Positions 1 to 5,533 of a stretch of DNA of 5,546 nt are shown one piece after another; the stretch's first letter is position 1, and each line of letters starts with the position of its first letter. Under the pieces are notes generated by a model that saw only the letters and a program-made list of their open reading frames with translations, did no database searches and was not told the origin of the DNA. This DNA comes from Clostridiales bacterium. GTDB taxonomy: Bacteria > Bacillota > Sulfobacillia > UBA995. The position numbers and the translations under genes were made by a program. The stretch covers positions 1-5,546 of the forward strand of contig DOZU01000226.1 in the NCBI GenBank assembly GCA_003517845.1. Reading direction: 5' to 3'.

Positions 1-639
1 ATCCTGGGGACCATCAACCTCCTGAACGCCTGTGTCGAAGTCGGAGTCGAGAAAGTGGTATTCGCCGCTTCCGGCGGCACCGCTTACGGCGAGACCCGGG
101 GCCCGGCCGCCGAAGACTCCCCCGTCCAGCCCCTGTCGCCGTACGGCATCGCCAAACTCGCCGGCGAATTCTATCTCCGCCACTTCCAGATTGAGCACGG
201 GCTCGGCGGCGTGTCCCTCCGGCTGGCCAACGTCTACGGTCCCCGCCAGGACCCGGCGGGGGAAGCCGGCGTGGTGGCCATCTTCGCCCACCGCATGCTC
301 GGCGGCGGACAGCCGGTGATCTTCGGCGACGGCGAGTGCGTCCGCGACTACGTGTACGTCGGCGACGTGGTGGAAGCCATCCTGCTCGCCCTCGCCCGCC
401 CGGGCGGGGGGAGCTTCAACATCGGCAGCGGGCGGGGCACCACGGTCAACCAGCTCTTCCATGCCCTGGCGCGGGTGTGCCGGTTCTCCGGGCCGGCAAC
501 CTACGGTCCGCCGCGGCCCGGGGACCTCAGATACAGCGTCCTCGACGCCTCCCGGACCCGGCGCGAACTCGGGTGGTCCGCCTCGACGCCGCTGGAAGAT
601 GGCCTGGCGCTGACCGTCGCCGCTTTCCGCAAGGAGTGA
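1..639 (+). CDS. NAD-dependent nucleotide-sugar epimerase/dehydratase (UDP-glucose 4-epimerase-like), 5' partial
   Basis: This is an extended short-chain dehydrogenase, probably a cytoplasmic enzyme that inverts or dehydrates a nucleotide sugar for surface polysaccharide or galactose metabolism. The frame is open to the window edge, so 212 residues are visible. About 100 N-terminal residues, including the GxxGxxG NAD-binding loop, lie outside when compared with the usual ~310-residue length. Visible landmarks in fragment numbering are NLLNAC (6-11), the FAASGGTAYGE active-site strand (21-31), the catalytic YxxxK as Tyr48/Lys52 in SPYGIAK, RLANVYGPRQ, and RDYVYVGDVVEAI, a segment typical of GalE-like epimerases. 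The usual Ser-Ser of the active-site strand is Ala-Ser here. An internal GTG at 55 is not the start, because conserved family sequence continues upstream of it. The family is secure but the exact substrate is not: dTDP-glucose dehydratases and UDP-glucuronate epimerases share these motifs. Confidence 0.9.
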   Translation: MLGTINLLNACVEVGVEKVVFAASGGTAYGETRGPAAEDSPVQPLSPYGIAKLAGEFYLRHFQIEHGLGGVSLRLANVYGPRQDPAGEAGVVAIFAHRMLGGGQPVIFGDGECVRDYVYVGDVVEAILLALARPGGGSFNIGSGRGTTVNQLFHALARVCRFSGPATYGPPRPGDLRYSVLDASRTRRELGWSASTPLEDGLALTVAAFRKE

Positions 640-650
640 GGAGGCCGGGC

Positions 651-851
651 ATGGCCGGAATCGGTCGGGCCCTGATGATGGTCGGCGCGGCCATCTTCCT
701 GCTGGGCCTGGCCATGTTCCTGGGACTGGGCCGCCTGCCCGGCGACATCATCGTGCGGCGGGGCGGCTTTACCCTCTACCTCCCGCTGGCTTCAAGCCTG
801 CTCCTGAGCATCGTCTCGAGCCTCCTGCTCTGGCTCTGGTTCCGCCGCTGA
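651..851 (+). CDS. DUF2905 family small integral membrane protein
   Basis: This is a 66-residue protein with two hydrophobic helices (about 7-26 and 43-63) joined by the loop LGRLPGDIIVRRGGF. The pattern LG(K/R)LPGDI-x-(I/V)-(K/R)RG-x-F followed by a Y-x-P-L-A-x-S-x-LLS helix is how I recognise the DUF2905 family, whose members are of this length and have no established function. The ATG at 651 is chosen because GAGGAGG at 638-644 sits six bases upstream, and because longer readings of this frame only shadow the epimerase. It begins 11 bases after the epimerase stop, so the two genes are probably cotranscribed. Both ends carry basic residues (Arg6; the C-terminal Arg-Arg), so the ends are likely cytoplasmic with the PGD loop outside, or the reverse if the RR loop dominates. 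The topology is an inference. Confidence 0.88.
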   Translation: MAGIGRALMMVGAAIFLLGLAMFLGLGRLPGDIIVRRGGFTLYLPLASSLLLSIVSSLLLWLWFRR

Positions 852-870
852 CCGCCGGCGCTCAGCGGCG
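843..870. terminator. Bidirectional hairpin between convergent genes, stem includes both stop codons
   Basis: CGCCGCTGA at 843-851 is perfectly complementary to TCAGCGGCG at 862-870, giving a 9-bp GC-rich stem around a 10-base spacer. Two further pairs can form inside the spacer after one C-C mismatch, leaving a CCGG loop. The DUF2905 TGA (849-851) and the dehydrogenase TGA (862-864) are the symmetric inner ends of the stem. There is no T-tract on either side, so it is a non-canonical intrinsic terminator at best. Its position in the only gap between converging genes is the main support. Confidence 0.5.
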
Positions 871-1758
871 CCGCGCCTCCACGCCGGCGAGATCTTCCAG
901 GGCCAGGATCAGGGCCTGGTTTCCCAGCCGACCCCCGTCGCACCGCCGCTGGACCGCGTTGAAGAGCTGATGGACCAGCGCCGTGCCGGGCAGACTGACC
1001 CCGAATTCGCCGGCCGCCTGCAGCACCAGCCGGAGGTCCTTCTGGTGCAGGTCGACCATGAAGCCGGGAGCGAAGTTGCCGTCGATTATCTTGGGGCCGA
1101 GATTGGACATGGACCAGGAGCCGGCGGCACCGCCGGAGATCGCCTTGAGCAGCGCTTCGAGATCAAGTCCCGCCCGTGCCCCCAGGATCAGGGCTTCCGC
1201 CACGGAGAGGATGGTCAGCGAGCAGGCGGCCTGGTTGCATAACTTGGCGATCTGGCCCGAGCCGGACTCCCCCATGTAGACGATGTTCTTGCCCATGGCC
1301 TGGAACACCGGCAGACACCGCCGGAAGACCTCCTCCGGGCCGCCCGCCATGATAGAAAGGGTGCCTTCGATGGCGCCCTTCTCGCCACCGCTCACCGGGG
1401 CGTCGAGCATGGCGATCCCGCGGTCCGCCAGGATTCTGGATATTTCCCGGGTTGTCGAGGGCGAGATCGTGCTCATGTCGATCACGACCGACTGCTCGCA
1501 AGCGCCGGCGGCAACGCCCTCTTCGCCCAGGATCACCTGCTTCACATCGGGGGTGTCGCTCACCATGGTTATGATGATCTCCGCCTTGCGGGCGACTTCA
1601 GCCGGCGAACATGCCGCTTCCGCGCCCATGTCCGTCAAGCAGGCCATCCGGGACCGGGTGCGGTTGCAGGCGATCACCGGGTACCCCGCCTTCAACAAGT
1701 TCCGCGCCATCGGCTGGCCCATGATGCCCAGCCCCACCACGCCTACTATCGGTTTCAC
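862..1758 (-). CDS. Beta-hydroxyacid dehydrogenase, 2-hydroxy-3-oxopropionate reductase (GarR/GlxR-like) or 3-hydroxyisobutyrate dehydrogenase
   Basis: This is a 298-residue cytoplasmic oxidoreductase of full family length. The N-terminal Rossmann domain has GLGIMGQPMARNLLKAG (9-25). NRT (32-34) follows the second strand, where an Arg after Asn often favours NADP(H). The substrate loop DAPVSGGEKGAIEGTLSIM (119-137) and the catalytic GSGQIAKLCNQ (166-176, catalytic Lys172, Asn175) are intact, as is the conserved Lys240 in KDLRL. KLCNQ, and EKGAIEGTLS rather than the GAxxGxLTFM type, lean towards tartronate-semialdehyde reductase, but glyoxylate/succinic-semialdehyde reductase or HIBADH activity is possible. 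The start is GTG at 1756-1758, just before the MKPIVGVVGLG strand, with GGGGGAGGG (1768-1776) nine bases upstream. It lies 19 bases after the small membrane protein's stop, so it is probably the last gene of the exporter operon, an unusual partner for one. Confidence 0.92.
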   Translation of the reverse strand: MKPIVGVVGLGIMGQPMARNLLKAGYPVIACNRTRSRMACLTDMGAEAACSPAEVARKAEIIITMVSDTPDVKQVILGEEGVAAGACEQSVVIDMSTISPSTTREISRILADRGIAMLDAPVSGGEKGAIEGTLSIMAGGPEEVFRRCLPVFQAMGKNIVYMGESGSGQIAKLCNQAACSLTILSVAEALILGARAGLDLEALLKAISGGAAGSWSMSNLGPKIIDGNFAPGFMVDLHQKDLRLVLQAAGEFGVSLPGTALVHQLFNAVQRRCDGGRLGNQALILALEDLAGVEARRR

Positions 1759-1777
1759 TCGCGCCCGCCCTCCCCCG

Positions 1778-1903
1778 TCACTCGTCTTGCGGCGGAGTCG
1801 CCCGCTTCTTCATCAGGTTCTTCATGATCCTCAACTTGATGGGAGCGACTGCGATCGCCAGCACTACTATGAGGATCCATACCCAGGTAGGAACCGCCTC
1901 CAT
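1778..1903 (-). CDS. 41-residue single-pass membrane protein in the exporter operon, function unknown
   Basis: I do not recognise a named family. The predicted peptide starts MEAVPTWVWI and has one hydrophobic helix at about residues 6-22, with paired Trp7/Trp9 at the membrane edge. A strongly basic tail follows (KLRIMKNLMKKR, 23-34), then a short acidic end (QDE). This predicts an N-out, C-in single-pass protein by the positive-inside rule. The ATG at 1901-1903 is preferred over an upstream ATG at 1996, because the longer version would run 88 bases inside permease B with low-complexity, shadow-like sequence. GGGGGTGA overlapping the permease stop also lies five bases before this ATG. Its coupling to permease B suggests it is made with the transporter and could be an accessory subunit, but that is an inference. 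It could also be an independent small protein of the dehydrogenase transcript. Confidence 0.68.
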   Translation of the reverse strand: MEAVPTWVWILIVVLAIAVAPIKLRIMKNLMKKRATPPQDE

Positions 1904-1908
1904 CTGTC

Positions 1909-1916
1909 TCACCCCC
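1909..1916 (-). promoter_or_regulatory. Ribosome binding site fused to the permease B stop codon
   Basis: On the minus strand this reads GGGGGTGA, one mismatch from GGAGGTGA. It includes the TGA stop of permease B and ends five bases before the ATG of the small membrane protein. It is the main reason for choosing the 41-residue start and implies translational coupling. Confidence 0.6.
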
Positions 1917-2913
1917 GTAGCGAAAGTCTCCGGCCCAAGAACCGGGCCGAGAGCGCGACCAACATCAGGCTGAGCGCCAGGTTGATGCCGCTCCAACGCA
2001 GGATCTGCGGCCAGCCGGCCGCATCGACCAGGGCGCCCCGATACGCGAGGAAGGTCCAGTAGGTAGGCGCGGGGTAGAGGATGAACTCCAGCCGGTCCGG
2101 CAGCACCAGCGTGACCAGCGGGACCATCAGGAAGAGCAGGTTGCCTACTTTCAAACCCGCGATGGCGGCGATCTGGTTGTCACTGATGGCCCCGACGTAG
2201 AAGCCGACCAGTGCGCCGGAGACGAAACCGCCCAGGGTGACCACGAGGACCTTCGCGGGGTCGAAAGGACCGGCGCCCATCAGGTACAGTGCCGTGAACA
2301 CCATCAGCAAGGTGATCCCCAGCCCCAGCATACCCTTGCCTGCCAGATACTCCCAGCGGGTCAGCGGAGCCGCCGCGAGGCTGGTGATGCTCCCCGTCTC
2401 CTTGTCCTCGACGATATTTAGCGATACCAGGGTAGCCGCCAGGACCAGCGACATCATGGCGAACATGACGGCCACGACACCGGCCACCGGCGACCCGGTC
2501 CGGCCCAGGTCGCGGGAATGGATGGTGATGGCCCTTGGGCCCACGGCGCCGGCCAGGATGATCCCCGCGATGCTCTGTGTCCGCTCGCCCTCGTTCCCCT
2601 CGAGGATGAGCTGATACGCGCCGGCTTCCCTGACGACCCCCACGGCGGGGTCAAGCCGCAGGACCCTGCGGTTCAAGGCGTCGCGATCGGCGACGACCTC
2701 CACCACGGCGTACTCGCCCAGGCGGCCGATCAGGGCTTCACCGAGGTCGGGCGTAGCGACCAGCGTGACCGTCGCGCCCCCCACGGCGGGCACGAGCAGC
2801 CTGGCCAACAAGGCAAGTATGGGAGGGAAGACCAACACCCAGAGGATTATGGTGTCGCGTAGGCTGCTCGCGAAATCCCGCTTGATCATGGACCAGATGC
2901 GTCGCGGCTTCAT
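1909..2913 (-). CDS. ABC-2 type transporter permease B
   Basis: This 334-residue integral membrane protein has the layout of the ABC2_membrane_3 / DrrB-NatB-like exporters. A basic N-terminus (KPRRIWSMIKRDF) leads into helix 1 (about 21-42). A large extracytoplasmic domain follows (about 43-144), then a cluster of five helices (about 145-167, 193-213, 221-242, 251-271, 306-324). Between helices 2 and 3 is NIVEDKETGSITSLAAAPLTRWEYL (166-190), the cytoplasmic coupling segment in which E-x-x-x-G-S/T is conserved in this family and contacts the ATPase. The ATG at 2911-2913 overlaps the permease A stop as ATGA, so translation is probably coupled, with AAGGA (2917-2921) just upstream. It likely pairs with permease A as two non-identical halves of one channel. 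The substrate (drug, lipid, peptide or ion) cannot be told from sequence. Confidence 0.9.
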   Translation of the reverse strand: MKPRRIWSMIKRDFASSLRDTIILWVLVFPPILALLARLLVPAVGGATVTLVATPDLGEALIGRLGEYAVVEVVADRDALNRRVLRLDPAVGVVREAGAYQLILEGNEGERTQSIAGIILAGAVGPRAITIHSRDLGRTGSPVAGVVAVMFAMMSLVLAATLVSLNIVEDKETGSITSLAAAPLTRWEYLAGKGMLGLGITLLMVFTALYLMGAGPFDPAKVLVVTLGGFVSGALVGFYVGAISDNQIAAIAGLKVGNLLFLMVPLVTLVLPDRLEFILYPAPTYWTFLAYRGALVDAAGWPQILRWSGINLALSLMLVALSARFLGRRLSLRG

Positions 2914-3956
2914 ACGTCCTTCACCACCAGTTGCCGGCGGAACGTCAGGATGGCCAGCGGCAGGACTACCGCCAGGGTCGCCAGCAATTGCAGCACCGCC
3001 CGGGCCATCACCCCTGGACTGCCGGTCGGGAAGTACGCCTCGCGGAGCGCGTACACCAGCGGGTAAGTCGGCAGCAGATCAATGAAGGGCAGCCGCACTC
3101 CCGGCTGGAAGTAGACGGCCGCAGGCAGCATGAGGACCAGCATAGTCAGGAAGTAGGTGACGTAGAACTGGCCGAGGTTCCTGAATAGATTGGCCAGCAC
3201 CATGGCCGCCAGCGTCAAGGTCATCGAGCCGAGGAAGACCACGGCCAGGATGACGGGCCAGTTCGTCGCCGGACCGACGGTCAGCAGGGTCAGGACGGCG
3301 GCGGAGATCAGGGCCAGGATGCTCATGGTCAGGCTTCTGGCCAGCAGGTACTCGGCGGGGCCGCCCGGGGACACGCGATAGGCGCGTAGGGTCTGCTCGT
3401 CTTTTTCGCCGAACAGCAAGACTGCCGACAGCAGCATCCCGAGCATGGCGGCCTCGAACAGCACCAGCACCGGCACGAGGGACAGGTTGAACGCGGGTTG
3501 CTCGGCTCCCTCGCCCGGGCGAAGGATCGTGGCCGGAAATCCGGGAGGGGCTCCGCCCAGCATCGCCGTCACCTGGAAGCTGAGAGTCGCCTCGAGCAAC
3601 CGCCGCAACCGCCTGCCTTCGAAGCCCTGGAAGGTCAACTCGAGCTTTTCGGGTATCTGATTGCCCGTCACCTTGACTCCGACCCGGTTGGCGTCCTGCA
3701 AGGCTGCGCCATAAGCCGTCTCGGTGTCGACCACTTTCGTCCGACCCGGCTGAGTCTCCCGGTACCAGTGGGCGATCGCGCCGGTGGTCGCCCGATCCCA
3801 GATCACCAGGTTGGGCTCGACCGCGAGATCCGCCGGTATGAAGAAGCGTACCAGCAAGGCGTACAGTACGGCCACCGCCACCACGATCGTGAGGTGGTGA
3901 TGGCGCACGACCAGCTTGATGTCCTTGCCCATCAGGGCCGAGAAGCGGCGGAGCAT
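2910..3956 (-). CDS. ABC-2 type transporter permease A
   Basis: This 348-residue membrane subunit has the same plan as permease B, so it is probably an ancient duplicate. The N-terminus MLRRFSALMGKDIKLV leads into helix 1 (about 22-40), followed by an extracytoplasmic domain (about 41-155). The helices after it lie at about 157-182, 208-228, 234-256, 266-284 and 318-338. GEKDEQTLRAYRVSPGGPAEYLLAR (183-207) matches the conserved coupling loop ((E)-x-x-x-x-T-L-x-x-x-x-V-(S/T)-P) of ABC-2 permeases. The ATG at 3954-3956 is preferred because GGGGGGTGA ends five bases upstream. In-frame GTGs at 3963-3965 (overlapping the ATPase stop as GTGA) and 3957-3959 would add only three and one residues. The long upstream open frame merely shadows the ATPase gene. 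The protein ends at the ATGA overlap with permease B. Confidence 0.9.
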   Translation of the reverse strand: MLRRFSALMGKDIKLVVRHHHLTIVVAVAVLYALLVRFFIPADLAVEPNLVIWDRATTGAIAHWYRETQPGRTKVVDTETAYGAALQDANRVGVKVTGNQIPEKLELTFQGFEGRRLRRLLEATLSFQVTAMLGGAPPGFPATILRPGEGAEQPAFNLSLVPVLVLFEAAMLGMLLSAVLLFGEKDEQTLRAYRVSPGGPAEYLLARSLTMSILALISAAVLTLLTVGPATNWPVILAVVFLGSMTLTLAAMVLANLFRNLGQFYVTYFLTMLVLMLPAAVYFQPGVRLPFIDLLPTYPLVYALREAYFPTGSPGVMARAVLQLLATLAVVLPLAILTFRRQLVVKDV

Positions 3957-3961
3957 CACCG

Positions 3962-3970
3962 TCACCCCCC
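3962..3970 (-). promoter_or_regulatory. Ribosome binding site fused to the ATPase stop codon
   Basis: On the minus strand this reads GGGGGGTGA, formed by the last Gly codons and TGA stop of the ATPase gene. It lies five bases before the ATG of permease A and favours that ATG over the two nearby GTG codons, which would fall inside or directly against this site. Confidence 0.6.
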
Positions 3971-4819
3971 GAGCCCGCGGCCGGCCAGCTTGATGAAGAC
4001 CTCTTCCAGGGTAGCTTCCTGCGAGTGCAGGGTCTCCACCTGTCCTGCGGCCAGCAACCGCTGCAGTTCGACCCGATCTCCCTCCACCAGCGGCGACAGC
4101 ACCTCCCGCTTCAAGCGGCCTTCGCTCCGGTGCTCGACCAGGATCACCTTCTGCCCGTACTTGAGTTTCAGTTCGCGTGGGCTGTCCACGGTCACGATCT
4201 TGCCCTCGTTGAGGAAGGCAACCCGATCGCACAGCGCATCGGCGACATGCATGTTGTTGGTGGTGAGGAAGACGGTGACGCCCCGCTCCCGCTCCTCCCG
4301 TACGATCTCCTTGATCGCCTGGGTGGTCGTCGGATCTACGCCGGCGGTGGGCTCGTCCACAAACCAGATGTCCGGCCGGTTCAGTAGCGAGCGGGCGAAT
4401 ACCAGCCGTTGTTGCATGCCCTTGGAGTAGGTCCCGACCCGGCGGTGGGCCGCCTCGGCCAGTCCCACCCGCCGCAGCAAGGCCATGGGATCGGCGGTCG
4501 GGACATCGTAAAGGCTGGCATGGAACGCGAGATTCTCCAGTCCGCTGAGCTTCCGGTAGGCATTGGGGTTCTCGAAGGAGACCCCGATCCGGTTGAACAG
4601 GCTGCGGGCCGGCCGGCGCATGTCCTGCCCGGCCACTGCCACTCGACCTGCCTGTACCGGCAGGAGGCCGGTCAGGATCTTCTGGGTGGTGGACTTCCCG
4701 GCCCCGTTGGGGCCGAGGAAGCCAAAGATCTCCCCTCTCTCGACCTCGAAGCTGACCCCGGCAATAGCGTAGCGCCCATTCCCGGTGTAGGAATGGAGAA
4801 GCTCTTCCACCTTGATCAC
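3962..4819 (-). CDS. ABC transporter ATP-binding protein (ABC-2 exporter, DrrA/CcmA-like)
   Basis: This 285-residue cytoplasmic ATPase energises the two permeases encoded directly downstream, presumably as a homodimer since no second ATPase gene is present. Visible motifs are Walker A GPNGAGKST (36-44, Lys42), signature YSKGMQQR (131-138, the SKGM form common in this exporter branch), and Walker B IWFVDEP with D-loop AGVD (151-162, Asp155, catalytic Glu156). A C-terminal TLEEVFIKLAG (270-280) is typical of DrrA-like proteins. Two switch positions are unusual. The Q-loop segment SFENPNAY has Glu83 where Gln is usual, and TTNNM (186-190) has Asn188 where the H-loop His is expected. The start is GTG at 4817-4819, which overlaps the TetR stop as GTGA, with AAAGGGGA about ten bases upstream. 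The family hallmark IKVEEL-x-x-x-Y begins right there, and the open frame further upstream is a TetR shadow. Confidence 0.93.
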   Translation of the reverse strand: MIKVEELLHSYTGNGRYAIAGVSFEVERGEIFGFLGPNGAGKSTTQKILTGLLPVQAGRVAVAGQDMRRPARSLFNRIGVSFENPNAYRKLSGLENLAFHASLYDVPTADPMALLRRVGLAEAAHRRVGTYSKGMQQRLVFARSLLNRPDIWFVDEPTAGVDPTTTQAIKEIVREERERGVTVFLTTNNMHVADALCDRVAFLNEGKIVTVDSPRELKLKYGQKVILVEHRSEGRLKREVLSPLVEGDRVELQRLLAAGQVETLHSQEATLEEVFIKLAGRGLGG

Positions 4820-5460
4820 CGGTTCTTTTCCCCTTTCTTTGGAGACCGTGGTCGGAGGCCGCGCTCCAGGACGTCTATCAACTCCGTGAACTCCGTTTCC
4901 GCCTGGTCCGGAGACAGCTTGCCGGCCGCCAGCTCCTGGCCGACACTCTCGCTCGCCGCCCAGATGAGGCGGGCCGCAGTGGATGGCTTGATCCGCGGAT
5001 CGATCTCCCCCCGCCTCACGCCCTCCCGGGCCCACTCCTCGATGGTGCTCTCGCCCTTGATCCCGAGGTGGGCCATCACCTTCTCGCGCCACCCGGGATC
5101 CATGTCGAGCACGAAGCGGTTGCCGAGGGCGAGCAACCGCGGATCTTCGCGTGCCAGCCGAAACCCCCCGACGATGGCAGCCTTGAGGATGGCGAAGAAA
5201 TCGGGGTCCGGTCCGAGGGCCTGGATCGCCTCACTGATGAAGGCTAGCTTCCGTTCCCCGGCAAGCCTGAAAAGGTAGCAGTAGAGGGCGAACTTGTCCT
5301 CGAAATACTGGTACATGGAGCCCTTGGCGATGCCCGCCTGGCGGGCAATGCGGGTGAGCGACGCTCGCCCGTAGCTGTCGGCGCTGAACTCGTCCAGGGC
5401 CGCGTCGATGATCCGCCGGCGCTTGGCTTCCGGCAAGTTCGAGAAGGTCTCCTTCGGCAT
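4816..5460 (-). CDS. TetR/AcrR family transcriptional repressor
   Basis: This 214-residue DNA-binding regulator is of normal family length. Helix 1 contains KRRRIIDAALDEFSADSYGRAS (13-34). The helix-turn-helix is LTRIARQAGIAKGSMYQYFEDK (35-56), with the diagnostic G-S-x-Y-x-Y-F-x-x-K recognition helix. The remainder is a helical ligand-binding and dimer domain (about 60-200) of no recognisable ligand class, ending in a basic tail (RPRSPKKGEKNR). The ATG at 5458-5460 has GGAGG (5467-5471) six bases upstream. It is the first gene of the exporter operon, so it probably represses its own transcription and that of the pump until an effector, often the exported compound, releases it. That role is inferred from position and from the palindromes next to the promoter. 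Confidence 0.94.
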   Translation of the reverse strand: MPKETFSNLPEAKRRRIIDAALDEFSADSYGRASLTRIARQAGIAKGSMYQYFEDKFALYCYLFRLAGERKLAFISEAIQALGPDPDFFAILKAAIVGGFRLAREDPRLLALGNRFVLDMDPGWREKVMAHLGIKGESTIEEWAREGVRRGEIDPRIKPSTAARLIWAASESVGQELAAGKLSPDQAETEFTELIDVLERGLRPRSPKKGEKNR

Positions 5461-5474
5461 GGCCCGCCTCCGAC

Positions 5475-5507
5475 GACCGGCCGGTCACATGACTGCCCAG
5501 TCACATG
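5475..5507. promoter_or_regulatory. Candidate TetR operator cluster
   Basis: Three overlapping dyads lie just ahead of the repressor gene. They are GACCGGCCGGTC (5475-5486, perfect 12-bp palindrome), GTCA-CA-TGAC (5484-5493), and TGACTG-CC-CAGTCA (5490-5503, perfect 6-bp arms). GTCACATG also occurs twice as a direct repeat at 5484-5491 and 5500-5507, a 16-bp period. The cluster covers the -10 element and the first transcribed bases of the predicted promoter, an ideal place for repression. Which dyad the protein reads is not decided by sequence. Confidence 0.6.
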
Positions 5508-5533
5508 CTAGCACTTCCGGCTTCAGAGGTCAA
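5505..5533 (-). promoter_or_regulatory. Sigma-70-type promoter of the tetR-ABC operon
   Basis: On the minus strand, TTGACC (5533-5528, five of six matches to the -35 consensus) is followed after exactly 17 bases by TAGCAT (5510-5505, four of six matches to TATAAT). A TGC directly before the -10 gives an extended -10. Transcription would begin near 5498, leaving a leader of about 38 bases that contains the GGAGG of the repressor gene. The -10 overlaps the GTCACATG repeat. Confidence 0.62.

Noticed and set aside
55..57. GTG as start of the epimerase
   Set aside because: Conserved family sequence (GTINLLNACVEVGVEKV) continues in frame up to the window edge, so the gene is simply cut by the window.
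1759..1777. Possible terminator or promoter between the small membrane protein and the dehydrogenase
   Set aside because: The 19-base gap holds only a purine-rich ribosome site on the minus strand; it has no room for a promoter and no stable hairpin with a T-tract.
1904..1996. Longer 72-residue version of the small membrane protein
   Set aside because: The added 31 residues overlap permease B and look like shadow sequence, whereas the ATG at 1903 has a well placed ribosome site.
1283..2062. 259-codon open frame on the plus strand
   Set aside because: It is antisense to the dehydrogenase, the small membrane protein and permease B; no recognisable motif and no convincing ribosome site.
3957..4232. 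N-terminal extension of permease A by 92 residues
   Set aside because: The extension is Arg/Gly-rich sequence out of frame with the ATPase it overlaps, and a ribosome site directly precedes the ATG at 3956.
3498..4430. 310-codon open frame on the plus strand
   Set aside because: It lies antisense to the ATPase and permease A, whose motifs are clear. The translation is Arg/Pro/Ser-rich with no domain, a typical shadow in GC-rich DNA.
4820..5092. N-terminal extension of the ATPase by 91 residues
   Set aside because: It overlaps the TetR gene in another frame and lacks domain features; ABC ATPases start just before the IKVEEL strand, which fits the GTG at 4819.
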